DNA of 64,000 nt from the NCBI GenBank assembly GCA_037954665.1, contig JBBMOL010000243.1, positions 584,535-648,534 on the forward strand, read 5' to 3'. Source of the stretch: Laguncularia racemosa. Taxonomy: Eukaryota; Streptophyta; Magnoliopsida; Myrtales; Combretaceae. Positions 32,945 through 43,419 of the stretch are shown here, piece after piece. The translations under genes and the position numbers were made by a program. Under the pieces are notes generated by a model. The model searched no databases and had not been told where the DNA came from. It saw only the letters and a list, made by a program, of their open reading frames with translations. Each line of letters opens with the position of its first letter. Within the stretch, counting starts at the first letter, position 1.

Positions 32945-34403
32945 GATTTTCTTTTTTCTTTTCCTTCTTTCCTTTGTTTTCTTCTTTTCTTTTGTAGTTT
33001 CCCTTTTGAGAACAAAAGCTAAAGTGTATAACTCAGAATGCTCTAAAAGAATTCATTTGAAATGAAGAATCAAGACATTTTCAAGGGAGTATAAGTTTCT
33101 ACTCTTCTTATTGTTTTTCTTTCATTTGCTTTAATTGACCTTTATCATTAATGTAATGCAATGTGTACATTGGGAACAATGTACAATTATAAGTGTGGGG
33201 GAGTTAAAGGAAGGAAAATTTAAATTCTTTATTATATCAAGGAAATTGACTACTATATTTGACCAATATTAATATTTTAATTAACTTGTAATTTAGAATA
33301 GCAGCTTTTGAAAACAATTTTTTTTAATGCTTCACCAATACTGCATTCATTACACTTTACTAGAGTTGAATAGTGAAATCTATGTAAGGTAGAGCTATAT
33401 ATCATTTAAGCTTTGATTTTAAACTTAGAATTAAGACAATATCATTAATTAGGAATTAATCATCTATGTTTTCAAATTTTACTTAGATGTATACTCATTC
33501 CTTAAAAATTTTTATAGCACTATAATTATTAGTAAAGGAACAAAAACTTATTTCTTGAGAATTTCTTGAAAAATAAATAAAGTTAGAGGATAAACAAATG
33601 AATTGAATTAAATAAAAGTTTAGTTGTGGGTCCCATTGACTTGAGTAATAAAGCCTGCGGGGTGCCTCTCTTTAAAGGGATAACATCTATTAACCTGAGG
33701 AACGAGCTTAGGATTATCAGTTGAAAGCTTGTTAAAAGGGGTAAGAGAAAAGTACGAGAAAGCTGGACACAATAAAACTAAAGTAGTGGATGGTTTGGAG
33801 GAGTATCTTAAAACCTAATAGTCTAAAGTCATGTGCTTGGGAAGTACTAGCTAATTAAACTACATGAATAAAAAATAATAAATAAATAAATAAGTAAATT
33901 TTTTAATGAAAATAAAAATAAATCCTCCAACGAAAATTAATACTAACAGGATAATTAAGAGATGAGTAAATATGAATATATTTACTTTTAAATTATGGTG
34001 TTTACTAAGATTGAAGAGGAGAGTGAATATATCTTAGCTAAGTAGTTAAAATATCAATGATTTTCTTTTAATTGGTTGATGTTGGATCTGATTTAAGGTT
34101 TATGAATCTTTGATTAAATGATATGGGTAAACTCTAACTCATATGGATTTACTCTTGAACTCTGATACTTAGTGTTCTTAATACATAAAAATGAAATGGT
34201 TAAGTACAGATGTAAAAAGTTGCTAGTATTTCATTGTTTTTAAATTCTTATGTTACAAGTCGATTTAAGACATTATTGAGATAAAGATGAAGTGATGAAA
34301 ATTTTCCTGAAGTAGTCATCAGTTTAAATAAACATTTCTTATCCTAAATTATGCATTGATTAATTTGCTCGAGGACAAGCAAATGTCTAAGTGTGGGAGA
34401 ATT
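32945..34403 (+). other. Athila-like 3' untranslated region without pol
   Basis: AT-rich DNA with no conserved frame. It starts with pyrimidine-rich runs (32945-33010) and has a purine-rich word agtgtgggggag at about 33191-33205. It ends in ctcgaggacaagcaaatg...taagtgtgggagaatt (34358-34403) just before the LTR start, a pattern typical of the 3' end of Athila/Tat-type elements. Protease, RT and integrase sequences are absent between ORF1 and the LTR. Confidence 0.55.
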
Positions 34404-35829
34404 TGATAAATAATTAATAGAATACATTTATGACTAAGATTTTATGATGAATTCAATGAAATTATATGAATTTTAAAGAAGTATGATACCTAATTGAGTA
34501 ATATTTTAATTTCAAGGCTTTAATATGTTCTTAAATCAATAAAGGAAGAAAATGAGTCAAGTTTCACTCAATTTGGAGTTAAATGAAGGAGTTATGTGCG
34601 TTTGAAGATTAACACGGTTATTTGACATGGTCATGTTGATTTTGAAGAAGAATAAGAAAGATACATGAGGAAACAATACAACTATGTTAGTAGTCGTGTG
34701 ACTCTCAGAACAATTGAAGCAAAACATGACAAGTTAACACAACCATGTTAAATTAATACAACACAAGTTGTTGACATGACCATGTTGGGGTTGTGTTGGC
34801 AGTATCTTCCCAAGATTTGGATAAGTTTGAAAGATTTAAGTTAAACACAACCTGAACATGACCATGTTGAACAGTCATGTTTAGTTCGACAGCTGCACAC
34901 TATAAATAGATAGACATAAAATCTAAAAGAATTTTTTTAGAGAGATTTTTTACGGATGAAGGGGTTTTTGAGTAGATGAAAAGAAAGTGACTCCTTAGAG
35001 CTAAAGAACATTAAAGAGCATATTGTATAGTTTATAAGTGCAAGAATAGTTTTATAAAAGGGTTTTTCTTTTCATTATGAGTTATTTTGATTCTATTGTT
35101 AGATTTTATCTCATAATGTTAGCTTAATTTCTTTTAGTATCTAAATTTGTGGAACCCTGGAATTATTATGTAATTTTATTTTAATTATTATTCAATGGAT
35201 TCTTTATATTCTTGATTCAATTATGCATGTTATTCATTGTATTAAATTGGTATTTCTAGAATATCAATTTTAATTATTGATATTATGTAACTAGATTGAG
35301 CAATCATTTGTATAATTAGATCTAGTGTAATTGAAAAGAGTTACATGCAATCTTAGAGATAAGATAACATAAATCTTCTGAAATTAGGGTCAAACCTAAT
35401 TAAGGAATTCAAATATCAATAATGCAATCTTAGGAGTTTTAATTAGGGGGAGATCTTGGTTAATCAACCTAGGATTAGAAATTAATAATCTTGAGAAAGA
35501 TGTTAATTTAATTACAGAACTCCTATGGTCAAGAAATTAAAGGTGAAATTAGAATTATCTCTAATAAATTACATATGATTCTAGAGGGTAACTAAATCTA
35601 GATACATGTTCTTACAATATTAATTCTAATTCTTTAGTATGTTTATTTTTCCATAATTTTGAGCATGTTAGTTAATTAGCTAAAATTCCTTTAGTTAATT
35701 AATTAGTCTTAATTTGACAGTTAGATAATAGAGTCTTAGTTAGTATTATTAGTTGTAGTCTCTATAGGACGACATTCATAATTAATCCACTATATTACAC
35801 TAATCGATAAGTGTACTTGCCTTACAACA
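34404..35829 (+). repeat. Athila-like LTR, probably the 3' LTR of the ORF1-only element
   Basis: Begins TGATAAATAATT at 34404 directly after the purine-rich gtgtgggagaatt. It contains several cacggt/catggtcatgttg words (34610-34880), a TATA box TATAAATA at 34901-34908, a long AT-rich transcribed part, and the word aagtgtacttgccttaca near its end (35809-35826). The exact 3' border is uncertain by a few bases. I could not find a convincing 5' partner before 20724, so length and pairing are inferred. Confidence 0.6.
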
Positions 35830-36020
35830 AATACAATTTCTAGATAATTATATATATTATTACATTCATATGCATGTTCATGCATTCATATGCTTGTTTA
35901 AATAACTTAATTATTAATTGTTATTGGTGAAATATGAGGATTATCTTACTAGGCTAGATGTAGCTTACATTCCCATAGCGTATCCTTGTTGCAGGAGCTA
36001 ATATGGTTATAACTTGGTAG
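35830..36020. other. AT-rich DNA, nothing recognised
   Basis: Contains tatatatatt and catatgcatgttcatgcattcatatgc (a local near-palindrome at about 35868-35893). No frame or element end is recognised. Its last five bases GGTAG may be one half of the target duplication of the following solo LTR. Confidence 0.5.
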
Positions 36021-36856
36021 TGATGTGCCTTAAAACCAAATCCAAATATATAAGCACACAAAAACTAATTGAGAACCAATTAACAATTCTCAAAAGGGGC
36101 GTAAAGAACAATTGCCAAATGATGATCACGCAAATAATAAATGAGAATTACAATTCACAATTGCAATGTCTGAATTCAATTTCAATAAACACAATCTAAA
36201 GGATATGAAATCAAATTGGATCATTTGCGTGAATGATAAACAAAAAGGATAAACTAATTCCTCACTAGATATGACTAACTAGTTAGGAATTAGGATAGAT
36301 TTGACATTGTTGATATTACGCATAATAAGGATCCAATCCCACTCGCCACACTTCACTCAAGAAATGATAAGAGTTTGTAAAAAAGGAGGTGTTCCTTACG
36401 TTTTCCAAATCTGAAAATATGGTTTAAAAAGCTCCCACAACCCTACTTTAGCAAGTATTTATACTTGTTCCAATTAAGGTTAAAATTTCTAAAACTTTAC
36501 GTCTATGCCACTAATGTGGCTGATCCTAATTCAACAAATTATAACAAATCAAAATGTCCCAAAAATGATTACAAAGTAACCGGTTCAAAGAAAAATAACA
36601 AATACAAAGATGGTCTTCAAAGAGCTGGTTCTTCAAGTCAATCGAGATCATCGCGGCCATTGGATGTAAGTCCGATGATGTTCCCAATTTAATCAATAGT
36701 GTAGGTCATGTGGCATCCCGTAAAGACTGATCACTATACCTGCTATATTATAACTTAAACATTATTAGATAAAGAAAATGAATACATGTGAGTGATTTAG
36801 ATCATCATACAAATCAGGTTTCCTAACTATCGGGATCGCATGGTAGAATCCCATCA
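36021..36856 (-). repeat. Family B solo LTR (836 bp), minus strand
   Basis: In plus coordinates it runs from TGATGTGCC (36021) to GAATCCCATCA (36856), the reverse complement of a family B LTR. Promoter near-palindrome begins at 36451. The flanks are GGTAG (36016-36020) and AGTAG (36857-36861), a target duplication with one mismatch. No internal sequence follows on either side, so it is a solo LTR. It resembles the B1 LTR most. Confidence 0.8.
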
Positions 36857-36861
36857 AGTAG

Positions 36862-37087
36862 ATTTATGCTAGAGGTTAGTACAAGATAAGATGGGTGGAG
36901 CAAAGGATAAGAATAGAACATGAGTTATCACTAATATATTTGTTAGACTTACATTATTATGTTTTATTTATATTTCATATTAGTAAAGACTTAGACTAGT
37001 TTAGATGTTATCATCCACTTGTTACTAGTATTACCTTATGGATATTTGATGAGACCATAGTCCTTTATTATTATGATATTAGCTATG
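36862..37087. other. AT-rich DNA between two solo LTRs
   Basis: No frame, repeat or RNA gene is recognised. It should be continuous with 38141-38216 once the next solo LTR is removed. Confidence 0.5.
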
Positions 37088-37092
37088 AGCAG

Positions 37093-38135
37093 TGATGTGC
37101 CTAACCACTCTTAAAAGCACATCCAAAAGACTTAAGAAAAGATATCTCAAGTCTAGACAAAATCGGATCCAAAAATGGCACTTTTCAAATGAACCCTAAT
37201 GATGAAAGGATGAAATTCAAACAACCAATGATATAATCAGAATACTTCAATGAAAATGCCTTCTAACAACACTCTAATTTCATGTAATCCACGTAAATGA
37301 AGCCTCAATTTGACAAAGAAAAACCGTAACAAAACAATCCCTTTTCCAAAATTGAAGAACACGTTAACAAGGGAAATCCTCAAGAAGAATCGGATCAATA
37401 TGATAATTCCTTCAAATAAGCATAAGAATTCGTGAATACAACAAGTAATTCTGACAAAGAACTATCTCAAATCATCCTTAGATATGACACACTAGAGAAG
37501 AAAAGAAATCACAACAAAATGAAATTGATATAACTCACAATTTCAAGATGTTGCACTCGCCACAATTTCAACTTCTTGGGATTGAAATTGATAAGAGAAT
37601 TTGGAATTAGGAAAACCCTAAGCCCTCTCACGAAATGTGATGTGTTTGTTCTGCAAAATAAGCCTCCTCAAACCCTCTCTTAAGCAAGTATTTATACTTG
37701 ATACTCCTAGGGTTAAAAAGTGCTCAAAATTACAAGTTTGCCACTTTTAAGGTGACTAGCCCTAAATGAAAATTACAAGGAAATAAAAGTTTCCCAAAAC
37801 CAAATACAACCAAAAATAGTTCATAAAAGTGTAAATATATAAAAGAAATGGTCTTGAAGATGCCGGTCTTCTATAGGATCCATCTGCCCAACTCATCGCC
37901 GGTTCAGGTCGGTCCATGGATAACCCACAATTTGAGTCTGAGGGAGTTTGTCCATTGCCCTATAGAATATGATAAGTGTGCCTGTTGGAAAACACAATAC
38001 AAGAATAATAGAAAAGAGGTTAATATATAAATAATTCTGGGGTCGATCTGCTCAAAATGGGCCCTCAATGCCAAGATTTGAAATCCTTCGGTTCTTGCCC
38101 TAATGATAGGTCTTGTCGGATTTTTATTCCTATCA
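37093..38135 (-). repeat. Family B solo LTR (1043 bp), minus strand
   Basis: Plus coordinates TGATGTGCC (37093) to TTCCTATCA (38135), flanked by perfect AGCAG duplications at 37088-37092 and 38136-38140. Promoter near-palindrome begins at 37684. Its closest relatives in the window are the B2 LTRs in the promoter region and the truncated copy at 58683-59708 over the last 150 bases. Confidence 0.9.
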
Positions 38136-38221
38136 AGCAGTTTTAATTATATTGCTTTTGTATTGCTTAAAAATAACTAGGAAGTTATTCTCAAGTTTCC
38201 ATACAATATATGGTGGGTTAT

Positions 38222-39007
38222 TGATGAGATCCATGATGAGAGCCAAGCCGGAAGAAGAAATGTGGATCCTCTTGAAGTGCCGCCTGGACCGATCACAAGA
38301 AATCGAGCGAAACGACTCAAGGAAGCACTTAACGGGTTGATAAAGGTTGTCCATGAAGCCGGAAAGGATTGGAGCAATCATGAAGTTGGAATGGATTGGA
38401 ACAACCATGGGAAGACCCTTGCTTTTATACAAGTCACACCGGACACGGGATGAAGAGGGCGTGTATTTTCAAGGCATGGCCGTGTAGGAATCTTAAGATT
38501 GCACAGAATCATACACGGCCAGACATACGGCTAAAAGGCACGGCCGTGTAAAGAGACAAGAATTGGCACAGAATCATACACGGCCAAAGTACATAGCCGT
38601 GTATCCCCTGCCGACCAGCATGTTCTGTTTCGTGTTTTTACGCAACTTATCTAAGCTACATCGTTTTGGACTTGTTTTTCACGAATTGTAACCATAGTAT
38701 AAAAGCTCCTAGGGTTTAGAACAACTAAGAATTTACATCTTTGAACATTAAATACTTTTGAGAGGCACCTCTCTTGGTTCTTCAAGAACTAAATCGAACT
38801 TATTGAATTAATTTCCGTGGCGTTCATCCCGACTTATCAATCGGTCTTTCATCCCCGATTGTGGCATCTTCATTTTATACCAAGGTTCTTGTCTCGCTTA
38901 TAGGCAACGGGTCGTGGTTTCCACTTTAGGTGTTTGGGCGTCTTAGCCAACGAATTTCCGAACGTATTGGTATTAGGTTTCGTCACGGGTTGGCGTGGTT
39001 CGTATCA
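38222..39007 (+). repeat. A4 5' LTR (786 bp)
   Basis: TGATGAGATCC...TTCGTATCA. Exactly 232 bp from start to the pol-tail stop (38451-38453). Several CACGGCC/GGCCGTG words follow. TATAAAA at 38698-38704. Confidence 0.95.
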
Positions 39008-39010
39008 GTT

Positions 39011-39022
39011 TGGTATCAGAGC
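39011..39022 (+). other. A4 primer-binding site, initiator tRNA-Met
   Basis: TGGTATCAGAGC lies three bases after the LTR end. Confidence 0.95.
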
Positions 39023-39488
39023 TTAGGTTTGTTAAAACATCAAGTTCAGTTGAGGAAGGTAATATCAAAAACCCCAACTCCAATCGTTCATATCAATTAT
39101 CGTATTCAATTTCATAGTATTAATTGTCTTTTGATAGTGTAATATCGACTAGGCGATTGTTAAAAAAAAAAAAAAGAAGAGAAAAGAAAAGAAAAGAAAA
39201 ACGTGATCAAGAGCAACAACCAAGACAAAAAAAAATTCGGATAGAAAAATAGAGGAAACTTTACGAACCCTAGAGTTGTTTTGAATTCTACGGAAGGAAA
39301 TTGGTGTAATTCGGGTTAGTTCCAAGAGAATTGAGAAGAGGAAATTGGCAAGTTGATATCATCATTATTTATGAGAATACACGAGTGACTGTGTGATATC
39401 ATCATTTGAGCGAAACATGTAAGGGAGTGTATCGTGAGGTTTAATTATATATATATTTGTGTTAGTACTAATCTTTTCTACAGGGACT

Positions 39489-41300
39489 ATGTCGAGACAA
39501 CATTCTCCTGAAGGTGAGAGGGGAAGGTTTGATGCTAGGTTAGTAATTGAGGCGCTGAGGGGAGAAATGAAGAGGATGTTCCAAGAGGGAATGGAACAAA
39601 TTCATGAGACGGTAGAGCAAAGACTAGAGTAATCCACAAACGTATTCCAAGGGCGTAAGAGGGAGAGTCGTTCTAGGAGAGTACCGAAGGGTGGAGATGA
39701 AATGTCGGATGATGACTTTGATGAGCCTTCTGTCGGGAGTTATAGAGGATATAGTGGTCGAAATAGAGGAACTATGGATTGGGAAGATAGAGGAGATAGG
39801 AATAGAGAGGATGATCAATTAAGTAGCATAAAGATGAAGATTCCTCCTTTCCAAGGGAAGAATGATCTCGAGGCGTACTTAGAGTGGGAGAAAAAGGTAG
39901 AGATGGTGTTTGATTGTCACAACTATAGTGGGAGAAAGAAAGTAAAACTTGCTGCCATTGAGTTTTCAGATTATGCTATAGTATGGTGGGATTAATTAAT
40001 GTTGAATAGAAGAAGGAATGGCGAGCCACCTATTGAGTCTTGGGAAGAGATGAAAAGAGTGATGAAGAAGCGGTTTGTGCCTGTGTATTACTATCGTGAA
40101 TTACACAACAAGTTGCAAACTCTGAGGCAGGGAAGCCGAAGTGTAGATGAGTATTTCAAGGAGATGGAAGTCACTATGATTAGGGCGAATGTAGAGGAGG
40201 ATAGAGAGGCTACAATGGCTAGGTTTCTTGCAGGGTTGAATAGAGAAATCCAAAATGCGGTTGAATTGCAGCATTATGTAGAATTGGAGGATATGGTTCA
40301 CATGGCTATAAAGGTTGAGAACCAGCACAAGAGGAGAGGTAGTAGTAATGCACGGTTTCAACAGGGTAATGGTTCATCCACTTGGAAGACTAATCAATGG
40401 AAGAAGGAAGAAAAGCCTTTACCCACCAAACCAAAAGGGGAGCTGAGGCAAGCGGGTTCTACTCCTGGTAACCAAGGTAACCCTGATTCTTCTACTTCTA
40501 GAAATCGTGACATTAGATGTTTTAAATGTCAAGGTAGAGGTCATATTGCTAGTCAATGTCCAAATAGGCGTGTGATGATTTTGCGTGATGATGGAGAGTA
40601 TGAGACTGAGGGGGATAGTGAAGAAGATGATATGCCTCCATTAGAGGATGCTAGTGATGATGAGGAGCCTGCAATGGGAAGGTTAGTGGCAGTAGTGAAG
40701 CGAGCGTTGAATGTGCAGGTGAAGGAAGAAGAAGAGGTGCAAAGAGAGAATATATTTCATACTAGATATTATCTAGGAGATCACATTTGTAGTTTGATCA
40801 TTGATGGAGGGAGTTGCACCAATGTAGTGAGTAACTTTATTGTTGAGAGGCTGGGGCTCAAAACTGTTAGACACCCTAGTCCATATAAATTGCAGTGGTT
40901 GAATGATAGTGGTGAGACTAAGGTGAGTAAGCAAGCCTTGATTGGTTTTCGCATTAGTAGATATGAGGATAAGGTGTTATGCGATGTAGTGCCAATGCAA
41001 GCATGTCATGTGTTGTTGGGGAGGCCATGGCAATTTGATAGGAAGGTTGTTCATGATGGCTTTTCTAACAAGTATATGCTTGTTCACCAAAGGAAAAGCT
41101 TTAATCTTAAACCGTTAACACCTAAACAAGTGTATGAGGATCAGTTGCAGCTACAACAGTCGTTTGCAAAACATAAGGTGAGTGAAAAGCAGAGGGAGAG
41201 TGAGAAAGCAAAAGACAATGAGAAAGAAAAGGAATATAAAAGTCAAGATCAAAAGGAAAAAAGAGAGGAAGGCTGGAAAGGGTGTAAGAGGCCAAGTTGA
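39489..41300 (+). pseudogene. A4 gag and protease, nearly open
   Basis: ATG 39489 starts MSRQHSPE. A TAA near 39630 (CAA/CAG position in others) breaks the N-terminus. Capsid reads 39702-39995 to a TAA (CAA in A1), then 39999-41300 is one open frame of 433 codons. It covers the second half of capsid (EATMARFLAGLNRE, VELEDMVHMAIK), the zinc knuckle CFKCQGRGHIASQC (40518-40559), an acidic stretch and a complete protease domain with LIIDGGSC (Asp 40803-40805) and LLGRPWQFDRKVVHDGF. The frame ends in the lysine/glutamate-rich linker through an extra base near 41265. This is the best preserved gag-protease of the window. Confidence 0.93.
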
Positions 41301-42861
41301 AGGGGGATCAACTTTGGTGGTGAGTGAAAAGGAGAGGGCAGCCTTGCAAAAGGAGAGTTGTGTGGCAAGAGCGAGTGTAGTAAGGAGAGTGTTAGTGATG
41401 AGGCAACCTATGCTGTTTCTGGTTTTTAAAGAAACATGTTTGACTACTAACGAATTATCTAATGCTTTGCCTAGTGTGGTTGTGTCTCTTGTGCAGGATT
41501 TTGACAATGTCTTTCCGAAGGAACTCCAAAGGCAGGTAGATGAGTTAATGGAGAAGGGATACATGAGAGAAGGCATGAGTCCATGTGCAGTGCTTGTGAT
41601 TTTGGTGCCTAAGAAGGATGGGACATAGAGAATATGTGTTGACTGCCGCGCCATTAACAACTTTACGGTAAAGTATCGTCATCCTATTCCTTGTTTAGAT
41701 GACTTCTTAGATTGGTTATATGAGTATAGTTTCATTCCTCGTGAGCCATGGATAAACATTTCCATAGATTTTGTGTTAGGATTATCTAGGCCTAGGCATG
41801 GTCGAGATTCTAATTTTGTGGTTGTGGATAGGATTCTTAAAACGGTTCATTTCATTCCTTGTCATAAAACTGATGATGCTATACACATTGTTGATTTGTT
41901 CTTTAGAAAAGTAGTGCATCCGCATGGTATACCTAGAAGCATTGTTAGTGATCAAGATGAGAAATTTTTTAGCCATTTTTGGAGAGTATTGTGGGAAAAG
42001 TTGGGAACTAAATGGGTGTTTTCAACTATCTATCACCCACAAATTGATGGGCAAATTGATGTGGTTAACAGGACTTTAATTCAATTGTTAGGGGCAATCA
42101 TAGAGAAGAACATTAGGACTTGGAAGGATTGTCTACCATTTGTGGAGTTTGCATATAACAGGGCTTTATATAGCACTACTCATTGTTCACCATTTGAGAT
42201 TGTGTATGGTTTTAACCCATTGGTTCCTGTTTATTTATTGCCATTCCCACATAACAAGTCTATGAGTTTTGATGCTGATTCTAAGGAAGATTTCGTGAGA
42301 AAGCTACATGCACAGGTAAAGATTAGGATTGTAAAACAAAATGCCAGGGTCGCTTCAAGGGTGAACAAGGACAGGAGACCCAAGATTTTTCAGCCTGGAG
42401 ATTGGGTTTGGGTGCATTTTAGCAAGGAGAGTTTTCCATTGCAGAGGAGATCCAAGTTGAACCTTAGGGGAGACGGTCCATTTCCGATGCTTGAGGAAAT
42501 CAATGATAATGCCTATAAGAAAAATTTACCAGGTGAGTATCCTGTAAGTGTCACATTTTATGTTACTGATTTGAGTCCATTTAATGCAAGCAATGATTTG
42601 AGGACAAATCCTTTTCAAGAGGAAGGGAATGATGAGATCCATGATGAGAGCCAAGCCAGAAGAAGAAATGTGGATCCTCTTGAAGTGCCGTCTGAACCGA
42701 TCATAAGAAATCGAGCGAAACGACTCAAGAAAGCACTTAACGGGTTGATAAAGGTTGTCCATGAAGCCGGAAAGGATTGGAGCAATCATGAAGTTGGAAC
42801 GGATTGGAACAACCATGGGAAGACCCTTGCTTTTATACAAGTCACACCGGACACGGGATGA
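41301..42861 (+). pseudogene. A4 chimeric pol tail: RT start joined to a divergent integrase
   Basis: The linker continues at 41182-41628. About 115 bp is missing at 41515 (FPEEIP...ETKELQRQ becomes FPKELQRQ), and a TAG follows PKKDGT. RT is readable only to the DDFLDWL position (about 41710). At 41735 the sequence jumps to the integrase core (IPREPWINISIDFVLGL), so RT palm, RNase H and integrase zinc-binding part are gone. The frame 41773-42861 carries a core with SDQDEKF and a changed TDGQTE box (IDGQID). Over the core it differs far more from A1-A3 (TIYHPQIDGQ, LIQLLGAIIEKNIRTW) than the gag does. The last part, from FQEEGNDEIHDESQ, again matches family A and enters the LTR, ending at TGA 42859-42861. 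Confidence 0.9.
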
Positions 42862-43414
42862 AGAGGGCGTGTATTTTCAAGGTACGGCCGTGTAGGAATC
42901 TCAAGATTGCACAAAATCATACACGGCCAGACACACGGCTAAAAGGCACGGCCATGTAAGGAGACAAGAATTGGCACAAAATCATACACGGCCAAAGTAC
43001 ACGGCCGTGTATCCCTTGCCGGCCAGCATGTTCTGTTTCGTGTTTTTACGCAACTTATCTAAGCTACATCGTTTTGGACTTGTTTTTCACGAATTGTAAC
43101 CCTAGTATAAAAGCTCCTAGGGTTTAGAACAACTAAGAATTTACATCTTTGAACATTAAACACTTTTGAGAGGCACCTCTCTTGGTTCTTCAAGAACTAA
43201 ATCAACTTATCGGATTAATTTCCATGGCGTTCATCCCGACTTATCAATCAGTCTTTCATCCCCGATTGTGGCGTCTTTATTTTATACCAAGGTTCTTGTC
43301 TCGCTTATAGGCAACGGATCGCGGTTTCCACTTTAGGTGTTTGGGCGTCTTAGGCAACGAATTTCTGAACGTATTGGTATTGGGTTTCGTCACGGGTTGG
43401 CGTGGTTTGTATCA
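42630..43414 (+). repeat. A4 3' LTR (785 bp)
   Basis: Starts TGATGAGATCC after the tract AAGAGGAAGGGAA, has 232 bp of coding tail, TATAAAA at 43106-43112, and ends GTTTGTATCA at 43414 before GTTAT. Confidence 0.95.
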
Positions 43415-43419
43415 GTTAT

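Larger units (their letters stand above)
38222..43414 (+). mobile_element. A4: chimeric family A element lacking RT and RNase H
   Basis: 5' LTR 38222-39007, primer site 39011-39022, leader 39023-39488 with A-rich runs near 39163-39230, gag and protease close to A1-A3, a truncated RT start, then a divergent integrase, polypurine tract 42617-42629 and 3' LTR 42630-43414. TSD GTTAT at 38217-38221 and 43415-43419. The LTRs are 786 and 785 bp and similar. The loss of RT, RNase H and the integrase zinc-binding part predates the insertion as far as structure shows, because termini and duplication are perfect. Confidence 0.95.

Noticed and set aside
2808..43414. Endogenous caulimovirus-like (pararetrovirus) insertions
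   Set aside because: Caulimoviruses also use an initiator-Met primer site, but here there are LTR pairs, 5-bp target duplications and an integrase, and no movement-protein sequence is visible.
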